Numbered from the stretch's first letter, positions 50,915 through 59,991 are shown. The stretch: 64,000 bases of DNA from Peptostreptococcaceae bacterium (GCA_902363255.1 CABIZO010000008.1:22177-86176), one strand, 5' to 3'. Notes: generated by a model not told the origin, from the letters alone. Numbers and translations: made by a program.

Positions 50915-51571
50915 ATGAAAGTTAAAAATATAAGAAAAAGAATATATATATTGATTGGGATTTTGATTGCTATACTATCAGTAACTACTGTATTAATATC
51001 AAAAGAAATAAGTAAAATAGAGGCTTGTAGCTATGATTACAAAGAAAAATTAATAAGATTTCATGTTATAGCAAATAGTGATACAGATGAAGACCAAGAA
51101 TTAAAGTTAAAGGTCAGAGATGCAGTTATAGCTTACTTACAACCAAAACTAGAAAATTCTAAATCAATAGAGGAAAGTGAAGCTATTATAAAAAGTGAAT
51201 ATGATGATTTAGAAAATATAAGCAAGGATATTATATCTGAGAATGGATATAATTATAAGGTTAATGTTGGGTTACAATACAGTGATTTCCCAGCTAAGCA
51301 ATATTCAAGTGTGGTATTACCAGCAGGGAAGTACAAAGCATTAAAGATTGTAATCGGAGAAGGTAAGGGTAAAAACTGGTGGTGTGTTATGTTTCCTCCT
51401 CTTTGCTTTGTAGATGACCAAAATGGAGTAATAGATGAGAAGACTGATAAAAAGTTAAAAGAAGTACTAACAACAGAAGAATATGATTTAATAATGGCAA
51501 AAAATAAAACTGAGGTAAGCAACTTACAGTTTAAATTCAAAATAACAGAAGTGTTTCAAAATTGGTTTTAA
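50915..51571 (+). CDS. spoIIR: Stage II sporulation protein R
   Basis: A 218-residue signalling protein made in the forespore that, in Bacillus, triggers SpoIIGA to process pro-SigmaE in the mother cell. It has an N-terminal signal/anchor helix (about 10-30) and the conserved IRFHVIANSDTDEDQELKLKVRDAVI region (about 51-76), and GKGKNWWCVMFPPLCF later on. GAGGGGG suits the ATG at 50915; the TTG at 50900 lies in the ribosome binding site. It is followed 29 bp later by the SleB-like gene. Confidence 0.94.
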   Translation: MKVKNIRKRIYILIGILIAILSVTTVLISKEISKIEACSYDYKEKLIRFHVIANSDTDEDQELKLKVRDAVIAYLQPKLENSKSIEESEAIIKSEYDDLENISKDIISENGYNYKVNVGLQYSDFPAKQYSSVVLPAGKYKALKIVIGEGKGKNWWCVMFPPLCFVDDQNGVIDEKTDKKLKEVLTTEEYDLIMAKNKTEVSNLQFKFKITEVFQNWF

Positions 51572-51600
51572 ACACAGAATAAAAAGGAGTGACTTTAACT

Positions 51601-52137
51601 ATGGATAGGTGCTATAAAAACATTATAGTATCACTATTAGTTTTAGGCAGTGTATTTGTACTAATAAAACAAATATATGCACTAGAATATTATTATTTAG
51701 ACAATAAAACAGAAAATTGTTTTTTACAAGTACAAGAACAAGATACAGATCAAGAAGATAAAAAGGAAGCAGTTATAAATCTTAATGATGAAGAAATAAT
51801 GTTATTATCTAAATTGGTAGCAGGAGAAGCTAGAGGAGAAAGTTATGAGGGACAAGTTGCTGTAGCAGCAGTCGTGATAAATAGAGTGAAAGACTCTAGA
51901 TTTCCAAACTCTTTAGAAGGAGTTATATATCAAAAAAATGCATTTTCTGTAGTGAGAAATGGAAACATATATGCAGAGCCAACTAGTTCTACATATAGAG
52001 CTGCTCAAGAAGCACTATACGGTAATGACCCAACTAACAATGCCATATATTTTTGGAACCCTGACATATCTACATGTAATTGGATAAATACATTAAAACC
52101 TTACTTAAGAATAGGAAATCATGTTTTCGCTAAATAA
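51601..52137 (+). CDS. SleB-type cell wall hydrolase
   Basis: A 178-residue protein with an N-terminal signal/anchor helix (about 8-28) and a Hydrolase_2 (SleB/CwlJ) catalytic domain (about 65-178). The probable catalytic Glu lies in LVAGEARGESYEGQVAV, and NNAIYFWNP with GNHVFAK complete the fold. Family members are lytic transglycosylases of cortex peptidoglycan, but this one lacks SleB's peptidoglycan-binding domain. Its place after spoIIR supports a role in sporulation or germination. AAAGGAGTG suits the ATG at 51601 over the internal GTG at 51589. Confidence 0.88.
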   Translation: MDRCYKNIIVSLLVLGSVFVLIKQIYALEYYYLDNKTENCFLQVQEQDTDQEDKKEAVINLNDEEIMLLSKLVAGEARGESYEGQVAVAAVVINRVKDSRFPNSLEGVIYQKNAFSVVRNGNIYAEPTSSTYRAAQEALYGNDPTNNAIYFWNPDISTCNWINTLKPYLRIGNHVFAK

Positions 52138-52159
52138 TATAATATTTTAAATTAAAAAG

Positions 52160-52188
52160 TAAAGGAGTTTTTACTCCTTTATTTTTTT
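52160..52188 (+). terminator. Terminator after the SleB-like gene
   Basis: TAAAGGAGT (52160-52168) pairs with ACTCCTTTA (52173-52181), then T7. Confidence 0.9.
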
Positions 52189-52277
52189 TATAAAATAAAT
52201 TATAATTATCATTTAGATAGCAAAATATAAAACTAAATGTTTTACTTAAAAAGCCATATTTAGAAGGAGGCAAAGTA

Positions 52278-52679
52278 TTGGAAGTTAAAATTAATATCCA
52301 TACGATTCAATATAATGAATATGGAGAACGAAATGATATAAAAGTAATAGCTACAGGAACTTTATATGAAAAAAAAGATAATACCTATGTAGTTTATAAA
52401 GAAAAAGAAGATGGCAAAGAAACGACAACGTCTATTAAAATTGAAAGTGATAAGGTCACTATAAAAAGATTTGGTGAAATAAATTCAACCATGGTTTTTA
52501 AGGCAAATCAAACTATTAATTCTAATTATGCAACACCACAAGGAATGTTTGTTGTAGAAACAAAAACTACAAAGCTAAATATAGAAAATCAAGAAGATAT
52601 TAATATTGATATTGATTATAATATAGAAATAATGGATATGTTTAGAGGTCGTAATATAATAAAAATAAATATTTGCTAA
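52278..52679 (+). CDS. DUF1934 (YwiB-like) protein
   Basis: A 133-residue protein predicted as a beta barrel of the YwiB/DUF1934 family (lipocalin-like fold). The landmarks are EVKINIHTIQYNEYGE, a long-strand middle, MVFKANQTINSNYATPQGMFVVETKT, and the ending IDIDYNIEI. Its function is unknown; members are widespread in Firmicutes. The start is TTG at 52278 after AGAAGGAGG. It stands alone between terminators. Confidence 0.82.
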   Translation: MEVKINIHTIQYNEYGERNDIKVIATGTLYEKKDNTYVVYKEKEDGKETTTSIKIESDKVTIKRFGEINSTMVFKANQTINSNYATPQGMFVVETKTTKLNIENQEDINIDIDYNIEIMDMFRGRNIIKINIC

Positions 52680-52721
52680 TAGAGAAGCTGAAAAAATAAA
52701 TATTTTTAATGAAATAAAATT

Positions 52722-52748
52722 AAAGGTAGTTAAAATACTACCTTTTGT
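52722..52748 (+). terminator. Terminator after the DUF1934 gene
   Basis: AAAGGTAGT (52722-52730) pairs with ACTACCTTT (52737-52745), then TGTTT. Confidence 0.75.
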
Positions 52749-52943
52749 TTCATTTATTTGTTATCATTATAACTATAGTATTTAAAATATTATTAAAAAA
52801 TAGGATAAATATAAACAAGGATTTGAAGTTTTTTTATAGAAAATAGTACTAGTAGTTAAGAATTTCATCAACTAAAATTTGATATAACTAAGTAAGACAA
52901 TTAAATCAATAATTGATAAAATTAATTGTAAGAGGTATAAGAT

Positions 52944-54329
52944 ATGATATTTGAGAAAACGCTAGGTACGATAAAAAAATACAACTTAATTGAGAATGGA
53001 GACAAAATTGTCTTGGGTCTTTCAGGTGGCCCCGATTCAGTTTGTTTATTACATATACTGAATAGATTAAAAGAGGTTATGGATATAGAAGTTTATGCTG
53101 CCCATTTAAATCATCAAATAAGAGGTATGGAAGCACAAAAAGACGCTCTATATGTTTCGCAGTTATGTGAAAGTTTAGGAATAACTTTTTTTGTTAAATC
53201 TATAGATGTTCCACAATATTGTAAGGACAATAAGTTGTCTTTAGAAGAAGGAGCAAGAAAGTTAAGATATGAAATGTTCTTTGAAATAAAAGAAAAATTA
53301 AATGCAAATAAAATAGCTATAGCTCACAATATGAATGATCAAGCTGAAACAGTTTTAATGCGTATGATGAGAGGTACAGGATTACAAGGATTGAAAGGCA
53401 TTGATTATATAAGAGATAGAGTAATAATTAGACCTATTTTAGAGATTGAAAGATCTGAAATAGAAAACTATTGTGAAGAATATAAATTAAACCCTAGGAT
53501 AGATGCTACAAATCTAGAAAGCATTTATACGAGGAATAAAATTAGGTTAGAACTTATTCCATATATGAAGGAAAATTTTAATTCTAATATAATAGAATCT
53601 ATAGTGAGAATGAGCAATAGTTTAAGGAATGACAATGATTTTATAGAAGAAGAAGCCTTTAAAAAGTTTAAGGAAGTAGCTTTTATAAATGGATATAATT
53701 TAGAAATTAAGTTAGGGAAATATATAAATTTACATAAGTCATTAAAAAGTAGAATTATTAGGCATGGAATAAAATATGTTTTAGGAGATACAAATTTTAT
53801 TGACCAAAAACATATAGAGGAAGTTATAGAATTAGAAGGGGAAAATAAAATTGATAAAAAAATAGTCCTTCCAAGAGGATTGTTTGTTTATAGACAAAAA
53901 GATAAGTTAATATTTACAACAAAAGAAATTGTATTTGAAGAAATAGAATTTTCTTATAAAGTACCTAAAAATGGTTTTGTCAAAATAAATGAAGCTAATA
54001 TGATCATAGAAACTGAAACAATGCCTATAAATAGGTATAAAGCTTTGAAAAAGGATAAATCATTAAAATGGTTTGATTGTAATAAAATTAAAGGGGGGAT
54101 AGTTGTAAGAAGTAGAAAGTCAGGGGATAAAATAAAACTTTCTATGGGGAGCAAAAAATTAAAAGAATTATTCATAGATTTAAAAATTCCAAAAGAAGAA
54201 AGAGGTAAAATTCCTGTATTGCAAGACGATGAGGGAATTTTATGTGTTGGAAATTTTAGAAATAGTGAATCATATAAGGTTGATGGAACTACAAAAGAAG
54301 TCTTAAAGATTTGCTTTAAGAAAATTTAG
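52944..54329 (+). CDS. tilS: tRNA(Ile)-lysidine synthase
   Basis: A 461-residue PP-loop enzyme that adds lysine to C34 of tRNA-Ile(CAU), changing it to read AUA codons. The PP-loop is SGGPDS (27-32), followed by AAHLNHQIRGMEAQKDA and AIAHNMNDQAETVLMRMMRGTGLQGLKG. Domain TilS_C is at about 370-455, with GDKIKLSMGSKKLKELF. In many Firmicutes hpt lies between tilS and ftsH; here ftsH follows directly, 32 bp on. Confidence 0.95.
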   Translation: MIFEKTLGTIKKYNLIENGDKIVLGLSGGPDSVCLLHILNRLKEVMDIEVYAAHLNHQIRGMEAQKDALYVSQLCESLGITFFVKSIDVPQYCKDNKLSLEEGARKLRYEMFFEIKEKLNANKIAIAHNMNDQAETVLMRMMRGTGLQGLKGIDYIRDRVIIRPILEIERSEIENYCEEYKLNPRIDATNLESIYTRNKIRLELIPYMKENFNSNIIESIVRMSNSLRNDNDFIEEEAFKKFKEVAFINGYNLEIKLGKYINLHKSLKSRIIRHGIKYVLGDTNFIDQKHIEEVIELEGENKIDKKIVLPRGLFVYRQKDKLIFTTKEIVFEEIEFSYKVPKNGFVKINEANMIIETETMPINRYKALKKDKSLKWFDCNKIKGGIVVRSRKSGDKIKLSMGSKKLKELFIDLKIPKEERGKIPVLQDDEGILCVGNFRNSESYKVDGTTKEVLKICFKKI

Positions 54330-54361
54330 AATGAAAACAACTTATGAAAGGAGGGCTTCTT

Positions 54362-56338
54362 TTGAACAGATTTTTAAAAGGAGCAGGTTTTTATCTGTTA
54401 CTGTTTATGATAATAATTGGAATAGTCCAATTTTCAGGTACTCAGACGACTAAAGTTGAAGAGTTAAAGTTTTCTGAAGTTTACAAGAATCTAACTGAAG
54501 AAAATATAGCAAGAATACACTTTGTGGATGGGACTTCTGTAGAAGGAACAATAAAAGACTCAAATAAAAAGTTTACATCATACATACCAAATGAAGTATT
54601 GGGGGATAAACTGGCAAATGAAATATTAGACCAAGCAGTAGAAAATAAATTAGTATTTGATGGTGAAGCGCAACCACAAACACCTTGGTTTGTAAGCATG
54701 CTACCAACAATTCTTCTAATTGGATTTATGATTATAGTATGGTTTGTCTTTATGAATCAGTCTCAAGGTGGAGGCGGAAAAGTTATGAGCTTTGGTAAAT
54801 CAAAAGCAAGAGTTCATAAAGATGACGAAAAAACAAGGGTCACATTTAAAGATGTGGCAGGTCTCTCGGAAGAAAAAGAAGATCTTCAAGAAGTTGTTGA
54901 TTTCTTAAAAAATCCAAAGAGGTATATTAATTTAGGTGCAAGAATTCCAAAAGGAATATTAATGGTAGGACCTCCAGGTACAGGGAAAACTTATTTATCA
55001 AGAGCTGTTGCAGGAGAAGCTGGGGTACCTTTCTTTAGCATAAGTGGTTCTGATTTTGTTGAAATGTTCGTTGGTGTTGGGGCATCAAGAGTAAGAGATT
55101 TATTTGAACAAGCGAAGAAAAGTTCACCTGCAATAATATTCATAGATGAAATAGATGCTGTTGGTAGAAAAAGAGGAGCTGGACTTGGTGGGGGTCATGA
55201 TGAAAGAGAACAAACTCTTAATCAACTTCTAGTAGAAATGGATGGTTTTGGAGTTAATCAAGGTATTATAATCATGGCTGCTACAAATAGACCAGATATA
55301 CTTGACCCAGCATTACTTAGACCAGGTAGATTTGATAGAGAAGTAGTTGTTGGTGTACCAGATGTTAGAGGTAGAGAAGCTATATTTGAAGTTCACTCAA
55401 AGAATAAACCTTTAGCAAAAGATGTAAATAAAGAAGTGTTAGCTAAGAGAACTCCAGGATTTACTCCTGCAGATATAGAGAACATAATGAATGAAGCAGC
55501 AATATTAACAGCTAGAAAAAGAGAAAAAGAGATTCACATGGATACTATAGAAGAAGCTATAACAAAAGTTATGGTTGGTGTAGCTAAAAAGTCTAGAGTT
55601 ATTAGTGAGAAAGATAGAAAGCTTACTGCTTATCATGAGGCAGGTCATGCTATTTGTATGCATGTACTTCCAAATGTAAGTCCAGTTCACCAGGTAACAA
55701 TAATACCTAGAGGTAGAGCTGGTGGATTTACTGAACCTCTTCCACAAGAAGACCAAATGTATGGTACTAAAAACGAAATGTTAGAGACTATAGTAATGGC
55801 CCTTGGGGGTAGAGTTGCAGAAGAATTAATAATGGATGATATTTCAACAGGAGCATCTAATGACTTAGAAAGAGTTACAGCAATAGCTAGAGCTATGGTA
55901 ACAAAATATGGTATGAGTGAAAAAATGGGGCCTATGGTATATGGAGACAGTGATGACGAAGTATTCTTAGGAAACAGTATAACTACTAAGAAAAACTATT
56001 CAGAAGAAATAGCTTATGAAATAGATAAGGAAGTTAGAAGAATAGTTGAAGATGCTTATGCAGAGTGTAAGCACATATTAAAAGAAAATATGGATAAATT
56101 ACACTATGTTGCAAAAGGATTATTATTATATGAAACATTAGATGCAGATCAATTTATTCAAGCATTTGATGAAAAGTTATCATTAGATGAAAAAGATGTA
56201 TTTGCAAAAAGAGAAGAATCAAAAGTTGTTCTTGATAAGGAAGAAGACTTACAAGAAAAGTCTAATGATGATAAAAAAACTAGTTTAGATAGTTCTAAAT
56301 TAGATGAGTTTAAATTACCAGAAGATGATAATAAATAA
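54362..56338 (+). CDS. ftsH: ATP-dependent zinc metalloprotease FtsH
   Basis: A 658-residue membrane protease that degrades misfolded membrane proteins and short-lived regulators. Two transmembrane helices (about 8-26 and 107-130) flank a small extracytoplasmic domain. The AAA domain has Walker A GPPGTGKT (203-210), Walker B IIFIDEIDAV and the SRH DPALLRPGRFD. The zinc site is H425-E-A-G-H429. The acidic, Lys/Asp/Ser-rich C-terminal tail is disordered. AAAGGAGGG fits the TTG start at 54362; the ATG at 54344 lies before it. Confidence 0.95.
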   Translation: MNRFLKGAGFYLLLFMIIIGIVQFSGTQTTKVEELKFSEVYKNLTEENIARIHFVDGTSVEGTIKDSNKKFTSYIPNEVLGDKLANEILDQAVENKLVFDGEAQPQTPWFVSMLPTILLIGFMIIVWFVFMNQSQGGGGKVMSFGKSKARVHKDDEKTRVTFKDVAGLSEEKEDLQEVVDFLKNPKRYINLGARIPKGILMVGPPGTGKTYLSRAVAGEAGVPFFSISGSDFVEMFVGVGASRVRDLFEQAKKSSPAIIFIDEIDAVGRKRGAGLGGGHDEREQTLNQLLVEMDGFGVNQGIIIMAATNRPDILDPALLRPGRFDREVVVGVPDVRGREAIFEVHSKNKPLAKDVNKEVLAKRTPGFTPADIENIMNEAAILTARKREKEIHMDTIEEAITKVMVGVAKKSRVISEKDRKLTAYHEAGHAICMHVLPNVSPVHQVTIIPRGRAGGFTEPLPQEDQMYGTKNEMLETIVMALGGRVAEELIMDDISTGASNDLERVTAIARAMVTKYGMSEKMGPMVYGDSDDEVFLGNSITTKKNYSEEIAYEIDKEVRRIVEDAYAECKHILKENMDKLHYVAKGLLLYETLDADQFIQAFDEKLSLDEKDVFAKREESKVVLDKEEDLQEKSNDDKKTSLDSSKLDEFKLPEDDNK

Positions 56339-56347
56339 GTTGAATAT

Positions 56348-56380
56348 AAAAAACAGGTCTTTTATTAAAGTCCTGTTTTT
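56348..56380 (+). terminator. Terminator after ftsH
   Basis: AAAAACAGG pairs with CCTGTTTTT (about 56349-56357 with 56372-56380), continuing inward past a T-T mismatch with CTTT/AAAG. Confidence 0.8.
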
Positions 56381-56446
56381 ATTTATGTATAATATAATTA
56401 GTGTATAATTAAAATTATAAAAAATGCGGAAAAGCAGAGGTGGAAT

Positions 56447-57424
56447 ATGAGAGATAAAATAATAGAGGTTATTTTGGATAATGGTGAAGATTTTGTATCA
56501 GGAGAAGAGTTATCGAAAAAGCTAGGTATATCTAGAACGGCAGTATGGAAACATATTAATATTTTAAGAGAAGAAGGATATGATATAGAATCTGTTAATA
56601 AAAAAGGTTATAGATTGATAAGTTCACCTAAGGATTTATTAAATCCACAAAATATTTATCATAATTTAAAAACAGATATTATAGGAAAAAATATAATTCA
56701 TCTTGAAAGTGTAGATTCAACTAATGACTATTTAAAGAAAATAGGAAATGATGTTCAAGAAGGTACTGTAGTTATAAGTGAGGAACAAACAAAAGGAAAA
56801 GGTAGGTTAGGTCGAAATTGGCAATCTAAGTCTAAAGAAGGAATATGGATGAGTATAATACTAAAACCTGAAATTACACCATATAAAGCACCTTTTATAA
56901 CTTTAATAGCTGGAGCATCTATAGTAAAAGCACTGAATCATTTAAATGTGTCTGCAAAGATAAAATGGCCGAATGATATTATTATAAATAATAAAAAGGT
57001 AAGTGGGATACTAACTGAATTGTCAGCTGAAATTGAAAGAATTAACTACGTTATAGTTGGTATAGGAATGAATGTGAAAAATTTAGATTTTGGCCAAGAA
57101 CTAGGAGATAAGGCAACATCATTGTATAAAGAAAATTATTATTTATCAAGGGTAGAAATAGTATCGCAAGTTCTTTATGAATTTGAAAAATTATATAAAG
57201 ATTATATTGAAAATAATAATAAAGAAGAAGTTATAAGAATTTGTAAAGAACATTCAGCAATCTTAGATAAAGATATATATGTTATTAGAGGCGATGAAAA
57301 AGAATTAGTTAAATGTATTGATATAAGCGATGAAGGAAATTTAATTGTAATAGATAATCAAAATAGAGTTCAAGAAATTTTATCAGGAGAGGTTTCAATA
57401 AGAGGAGTCAAAGGATATGTATAA
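56447..57424 (+). CDS. birA: Biotin-protein ligase and biotin repressor
   Basis: A 325-residue group II BirA. The N-terminal winged helix-turn-helix (about 1-62, ELSKKLGISRTAVWKHINILREEG) represses biotin genes, and the ligase domain (about 80-260) carries the adenylate loop GKGRLGRNWQSK and the KWPNDI motif. A small C-terminal SH3-like domain (270-320) follows. It attaches biotin to acceptor proteins such as carboxylases. AGAGGTGG precedes the ATG. It overlaps the next gene by 8 bp. Confidence 0.95.
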   Translation: MRDKIIEVILDNGEDFVSGEELSKKLGISRTAVWKHINILREEGYDIESVNKKGYRLISSPKDLLNPQNIYHNLKTDIIGKNIIHLESVDSTNDYLKKIGNDVQEGTVVISEEQTKGKGRLGRNWQSKSKEGIWMSIILKPEITPYKAPFITLIAGASIVKALNHLNVSAKIKWPNDIIINNKKVSGILTELSAEIERINYVIVGIGMNVKNLDFGQELGDKATSLYKENYYLSRVEIVSQVLYEFEKLYKDYIENNNKEEVIRICKEHSAILDKDIYVIRGDEKELVKCIDISDEGNLIVIDNQNRVQEILSGEVSIRGVKGYV

Positions 57425-58385
57425 TAATATTTTAGATGTAAAGGGATTGAAAGTTGGACAAGTAGAAGATAATGATGCTTTAACAGGTTGTACTGTTGTA
57501 ATATGTGAAGAAGGTGCGATTTGTGGTGTAGACGTCAGAGGTTCTGCCCCAGGAACTAGAGAGACTGATTTATTAGACCCAATAAATACAGTTCAAAAAG
57601 TTCATGCAGTAGTTTTATCTGGAGGATCAGCATTTGGTTTAGAATCTACTTGCGGAGTAAGTAAATACTTAGAAGAAAAAAATATAGGATTTGATGTTGG
57701 GGTTTGTAAAGTACCTATTGTAACAGGAGCTGTATTATTTGACTTAGGTGTAGGGAATTATAAAGTAAGACCAGATAAAGAAATGGGATACAAGGCTTGC
57801 TTAAATGCTAGTGAAACTGAATTGAAACAAGGTAATTATGGCGCAGGATGTGGAGCTACTGTAGGGAAAGTAAAAGGATTAGATTATGTAACAAAAGGTG
57901 GAATAGGAAGTTATTCGATTAAGCTTGATAATGGAGTAGTAGTATCAGCCTTAATCGCTGTTAATGCTTTTGGAGATATATATGAAAATGGAAAAGTAAT
58001 AGCTGGAGTATTAAATGATGATAAGACAGAGTTGTTAAATACTTACGAAATAATGAAATCAGGATTTATGAAGGGTGGTTTCAAAATCGATAATACAACT
58101 ATAGGTATAGTTGCAACTAATGCAAAACTAACAAAAGCTCAGTGCAAAAAAATATCTCAAATGGCTCATGATGGATATGCAAAGGCAATATTCCCCATAC
58201 ATACCCCTCATGATGGAGACACAATATTTACAATGTCGACGGGAGAAATAGAAGTTGATTCAGATATTACTCTATTAGGATGTTTAGCAGCGGAAGTAGT
58301 AGAAAAAAGTATCATAAATGCTATAAAAAATGCTAAATCTGTAAAAAATATTATTTCTTATAATGAATTAGAAAATGACAAATAA
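57417..58385 (+). CDS. P1-family (DmpA/NylC-like) self-processing peptidase
   Basis: A 322-residue N-terminal-nucleophile hydrolase precursor. HAVVLSGGSAFGLESTCGVSKYLEE and GNYGAGCGATVGK are family blocks. The self-cleavage site is predicted at N226/T227 in IDNTTIGIVATNA, as in NylC, giving subunits of 226 and 96 residues with T227 as nucleophile. Members cleave N-terminal residues, beta-amino peptides or cyclic amides; the substrate here is unknown. It overlaps birA and probably shares its transcript. GAGGAG inside birA is the ribosome binding site. Confidence 0.85.
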   Translation: MYNNILDVKGLKVGQVEDNDALTGCTVVICEEGAICGVDVRGSAPGTRETDLLDPINTVQKVHAVVLSGGSAFGLESTCGVSKYLEEKNIGFDVGVCKVPIVTGAVLFDLGVGNYKVRPDKEMGYKACLNASETELKQGNYGAGCGATVGKVKGLDYVTKGGIGSYSIKLDNGVVVSALIAVNAFGDIYENGKVIAGVLNDDKTELLNTYEIMKSGFMKGGFKIDNTTIGIVATNAKLTKAQCKKISQMAHDGYAKAIFPIHTPHDGDTIFTMSTGEIEVDSDITLLGCLAAEVVEKSIINAIKNAKSVKNIISYNELENDK

Positions 58386-58428
58386 TAATATCATATAAAA
58401 AAGTTGCACTATATATGTCTATATATTG

Positions 58429-58457
58429 TTGACAAGGTAAAAGCTCACTGTTAAAAT
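58429..58457 (+). promoter_or_regulatory. SigmaA promoter of the ECF S component-coaX operon
   Basis: TTGACA (58429-58434), a 17-base spacer and TAAAAT (58452-58457). The transcript would begin near 58464 with a 130-nt leader. Confidence 0.85.
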
Positions 58458-58470
58458 TGTCTTGTTGTAT

Positions 58471-58577
58471 AGCTGACATCTTCTTAAAGAAGAGTCTGAC
58501 TTAGTTGACATTTTAATAGTCGCAAAAGTCAAAACTAAATAAAACTAAAATAGTCCGGCATCTTTTAAGAGCTGGAA
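58471..58577 (+). ncRNA. Structured leader with bulged-A hairpins, candidate pan-type element
   Basis: Hairpin A: GAC-A-TCTTC... with GAAGA-GTC (58475-58496), one bulged A at 58478. Hairpin B: TTAGTTGAC (58501-58509) with GTC-AA-AACTAA (58528-58538), two bulged A's. Hairpin C: CCGGC-A-TCTT with AAGA-GCTGG (58555-58575), one bulged A, ending just before the GGGGGTG ribosome binding site. A and C share the GRC-A-UCUU core. Tandem hairpins with bulged A's recall the pan motif of pantothenate genes; this match is from memory. Confidence 0.45.
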
Positions 58578-58595
58578 CGGGGGTGTATTTTTATT

Positions 58596-59198
58596 ATGAT
58601 TAACACACAAACATCAGCACAAAGAAGGCTGAATGTAAGAAAAATGACGGTAATAGGAGTGCTATCTGCAATTTCTATTATGATGTCAATGTTACCATTT
58701 ATAGGTTATATACCTATAGGACCTATGAAAGCAACTATAATGCATGTACCAGTTATTATAGGAGCAATTATAGAAGGACCAGTAGTAGGAGCAACCATAG
58801 GGTTGATATTTGGTTTAACTAGTTTATGGAATGCAATAACACAACCAGTATTATTGTCTCCGTTATTTTATAATCCACTAGTATCTGTACTTCCTAGAAT
58901 ATTAATAGGAATAGTAGCTTATTATGCATATCAAGGTGTATATAAAATAAGTAAAAAAGTATATGCATCAGGATTTATAGCGGGTATAGTAGGATCTCTT
59001 GTTAATACAGCAGGTGTATTAGGTATGATTTATATATTATATGCAGATAAATACCTAGCACTTATGGAGCAACAAGGATCAAGTGCAGCTAAATTATTAT
59101 TTGGAATTGTTTTAACAAGTGGAATACCAGAAGCTTTAGTTGCAGGATTAATAGTATCTGCAGTATCAGTGGCATTAATTAGAAAAGGCAAAAAATAG
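58596..59198 (+). CDS. ECF transporter S component, probably for pantothenate
   Basis: A 200-residue membrane protein with about six helices. It has the S-component features: a cytosolic N terminus, MTVIGVLSAISIMMSMLP in helix 1, IPIGPMKATIMHVPVIIGAI and GATIGLIFGLTSLWNAI. It would bind substrate and dock to a shared EcfAA'T module encoded elsewhere. The next gene is pantothenate kinase coaX, 17 bp away, so pantothenate (PanT type) is the best guess; other vitamins are not excluded. It has a strong promoter and a structured leader. GGGGGTG precedes the ATG. Confidence 0.82.
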   Translation: MINTQTSAQRRLNVRKMTVIGVLSAISIMMSMLPFIGYIPIGPMKATIMHVPVIIGAIIEGPVVGATIGLIFGLTSLWNAITQPVLLSPLFYNPLVSVLPRILIGIVAYYAYQGVYKISKKVYASGFIAGIVGSLVNTAGVLGMIYILYADKYLALMEQQGSSAAKLLFGIVLTSGIPEALVAGLIVSAVSVALIRKGKK

Positions 59199-59215
59199 AA
59201 GGAAGGTTTAAATAT

Positions 59216-59983
59216 ATGCTATTAGTATTTGATGTAGGAAATACAAATATGGTTATAGGTGTATATGAAGGAAAAACTTTAGTAAAAGACTGGAGAATTT
59301 GCACAGATATACACAAAACATCTGATGAATATGGAATGTTAATAAGTAACTTATTAACTTATGATAAAATAGATTTAAAATCAATTGATGATATAATAAT
59401 ATCTTCAGTTGTTCCAAATGTAATGCATGCTTTAGAGAACTTTTGCATAAAGTATTGCGAGAAAAAACCTATGATAGTAGGTCCTGGTATAAAAACAGGT
59501 TTAAATATAAAATATGATAACCCTAAACAAGTAGGGGCAGATAGAATAGTAAATGCTGTAGCTGCAATAGAAAAGTATGGAAGTCCACTTATAGTAGTAG
59601 ACTTTGGAACAGCTACTACATTCTGTGCAATATCTGAAAAATCAGAGTATCTAGGTGGAACAATATGTCCAGGTCTTAAGATATCAAGTGAAGCATTATT
59701 TAATGGTGCAGCAAAACTTCCGAGAGTTGAGCTTATCAAACCAGGTAAGACTATTTGTAAAACTACAGTAGAAGCAATGCAATCGGGAATAATATATGGA
59801 TATGTTGGCCAGGTAGAAAAAATAATATCAATGATGAAAAAAGAACTAGGTAGTGAAGATGTAAAAGTTATAGCTACAGGAGGATTATCTTCTCTTATTC
59901 ATTCAGAAACTGATAGCATAGATTATATAGATAGATTCTTAACTTTAGAAGGTTTAAGACTAATACATGGAAAGAATAAATAA
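59216..59983 (+). CDS. coaX: Type III pantothenate kinase
   Basis: A 255-residue kinase of the acetate/sugar kinase fold that phosphorylates pantothenate in coenzyme A synthesis. The phosphate-1 motif is LVFDVGNTNMVIGVYEG (3-19). The pantothenate-binding GADRIVNA (about 102-109) and VDFGTATTFCAI (about 122-133) are present. Type III enzymes are not inhibited by CoA, so control at uptake by the preceding transporter gene may matter more. GAAGG precedes the ATG. The operon ends at a terminator. Confidence 0.95.
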   Translation: MLLVFDVGNTNMVIGVYEGKTLVKDWRICTDIHKTSDEYGMLISNLLTYDKIDLKSIDDIIISSVVPNVMHALENFCIKYCEKKPMIVGPGIKTGLNIKYDNPKQVGADRIVNAVAAIEKYGSPLIVVDFGTATTFCAISEKSEYLGGTICPGLKISSEALFNGAAKLPRVELIKPGKTICKTTVEAMQSGIIYGYVGQVEKIISMMKKELGSEDVKVIATGGLSSLIHSETDSIDYIDRFLTLEGLRLIHGKNK

Positions 59984-59991
59984 TAATATAG

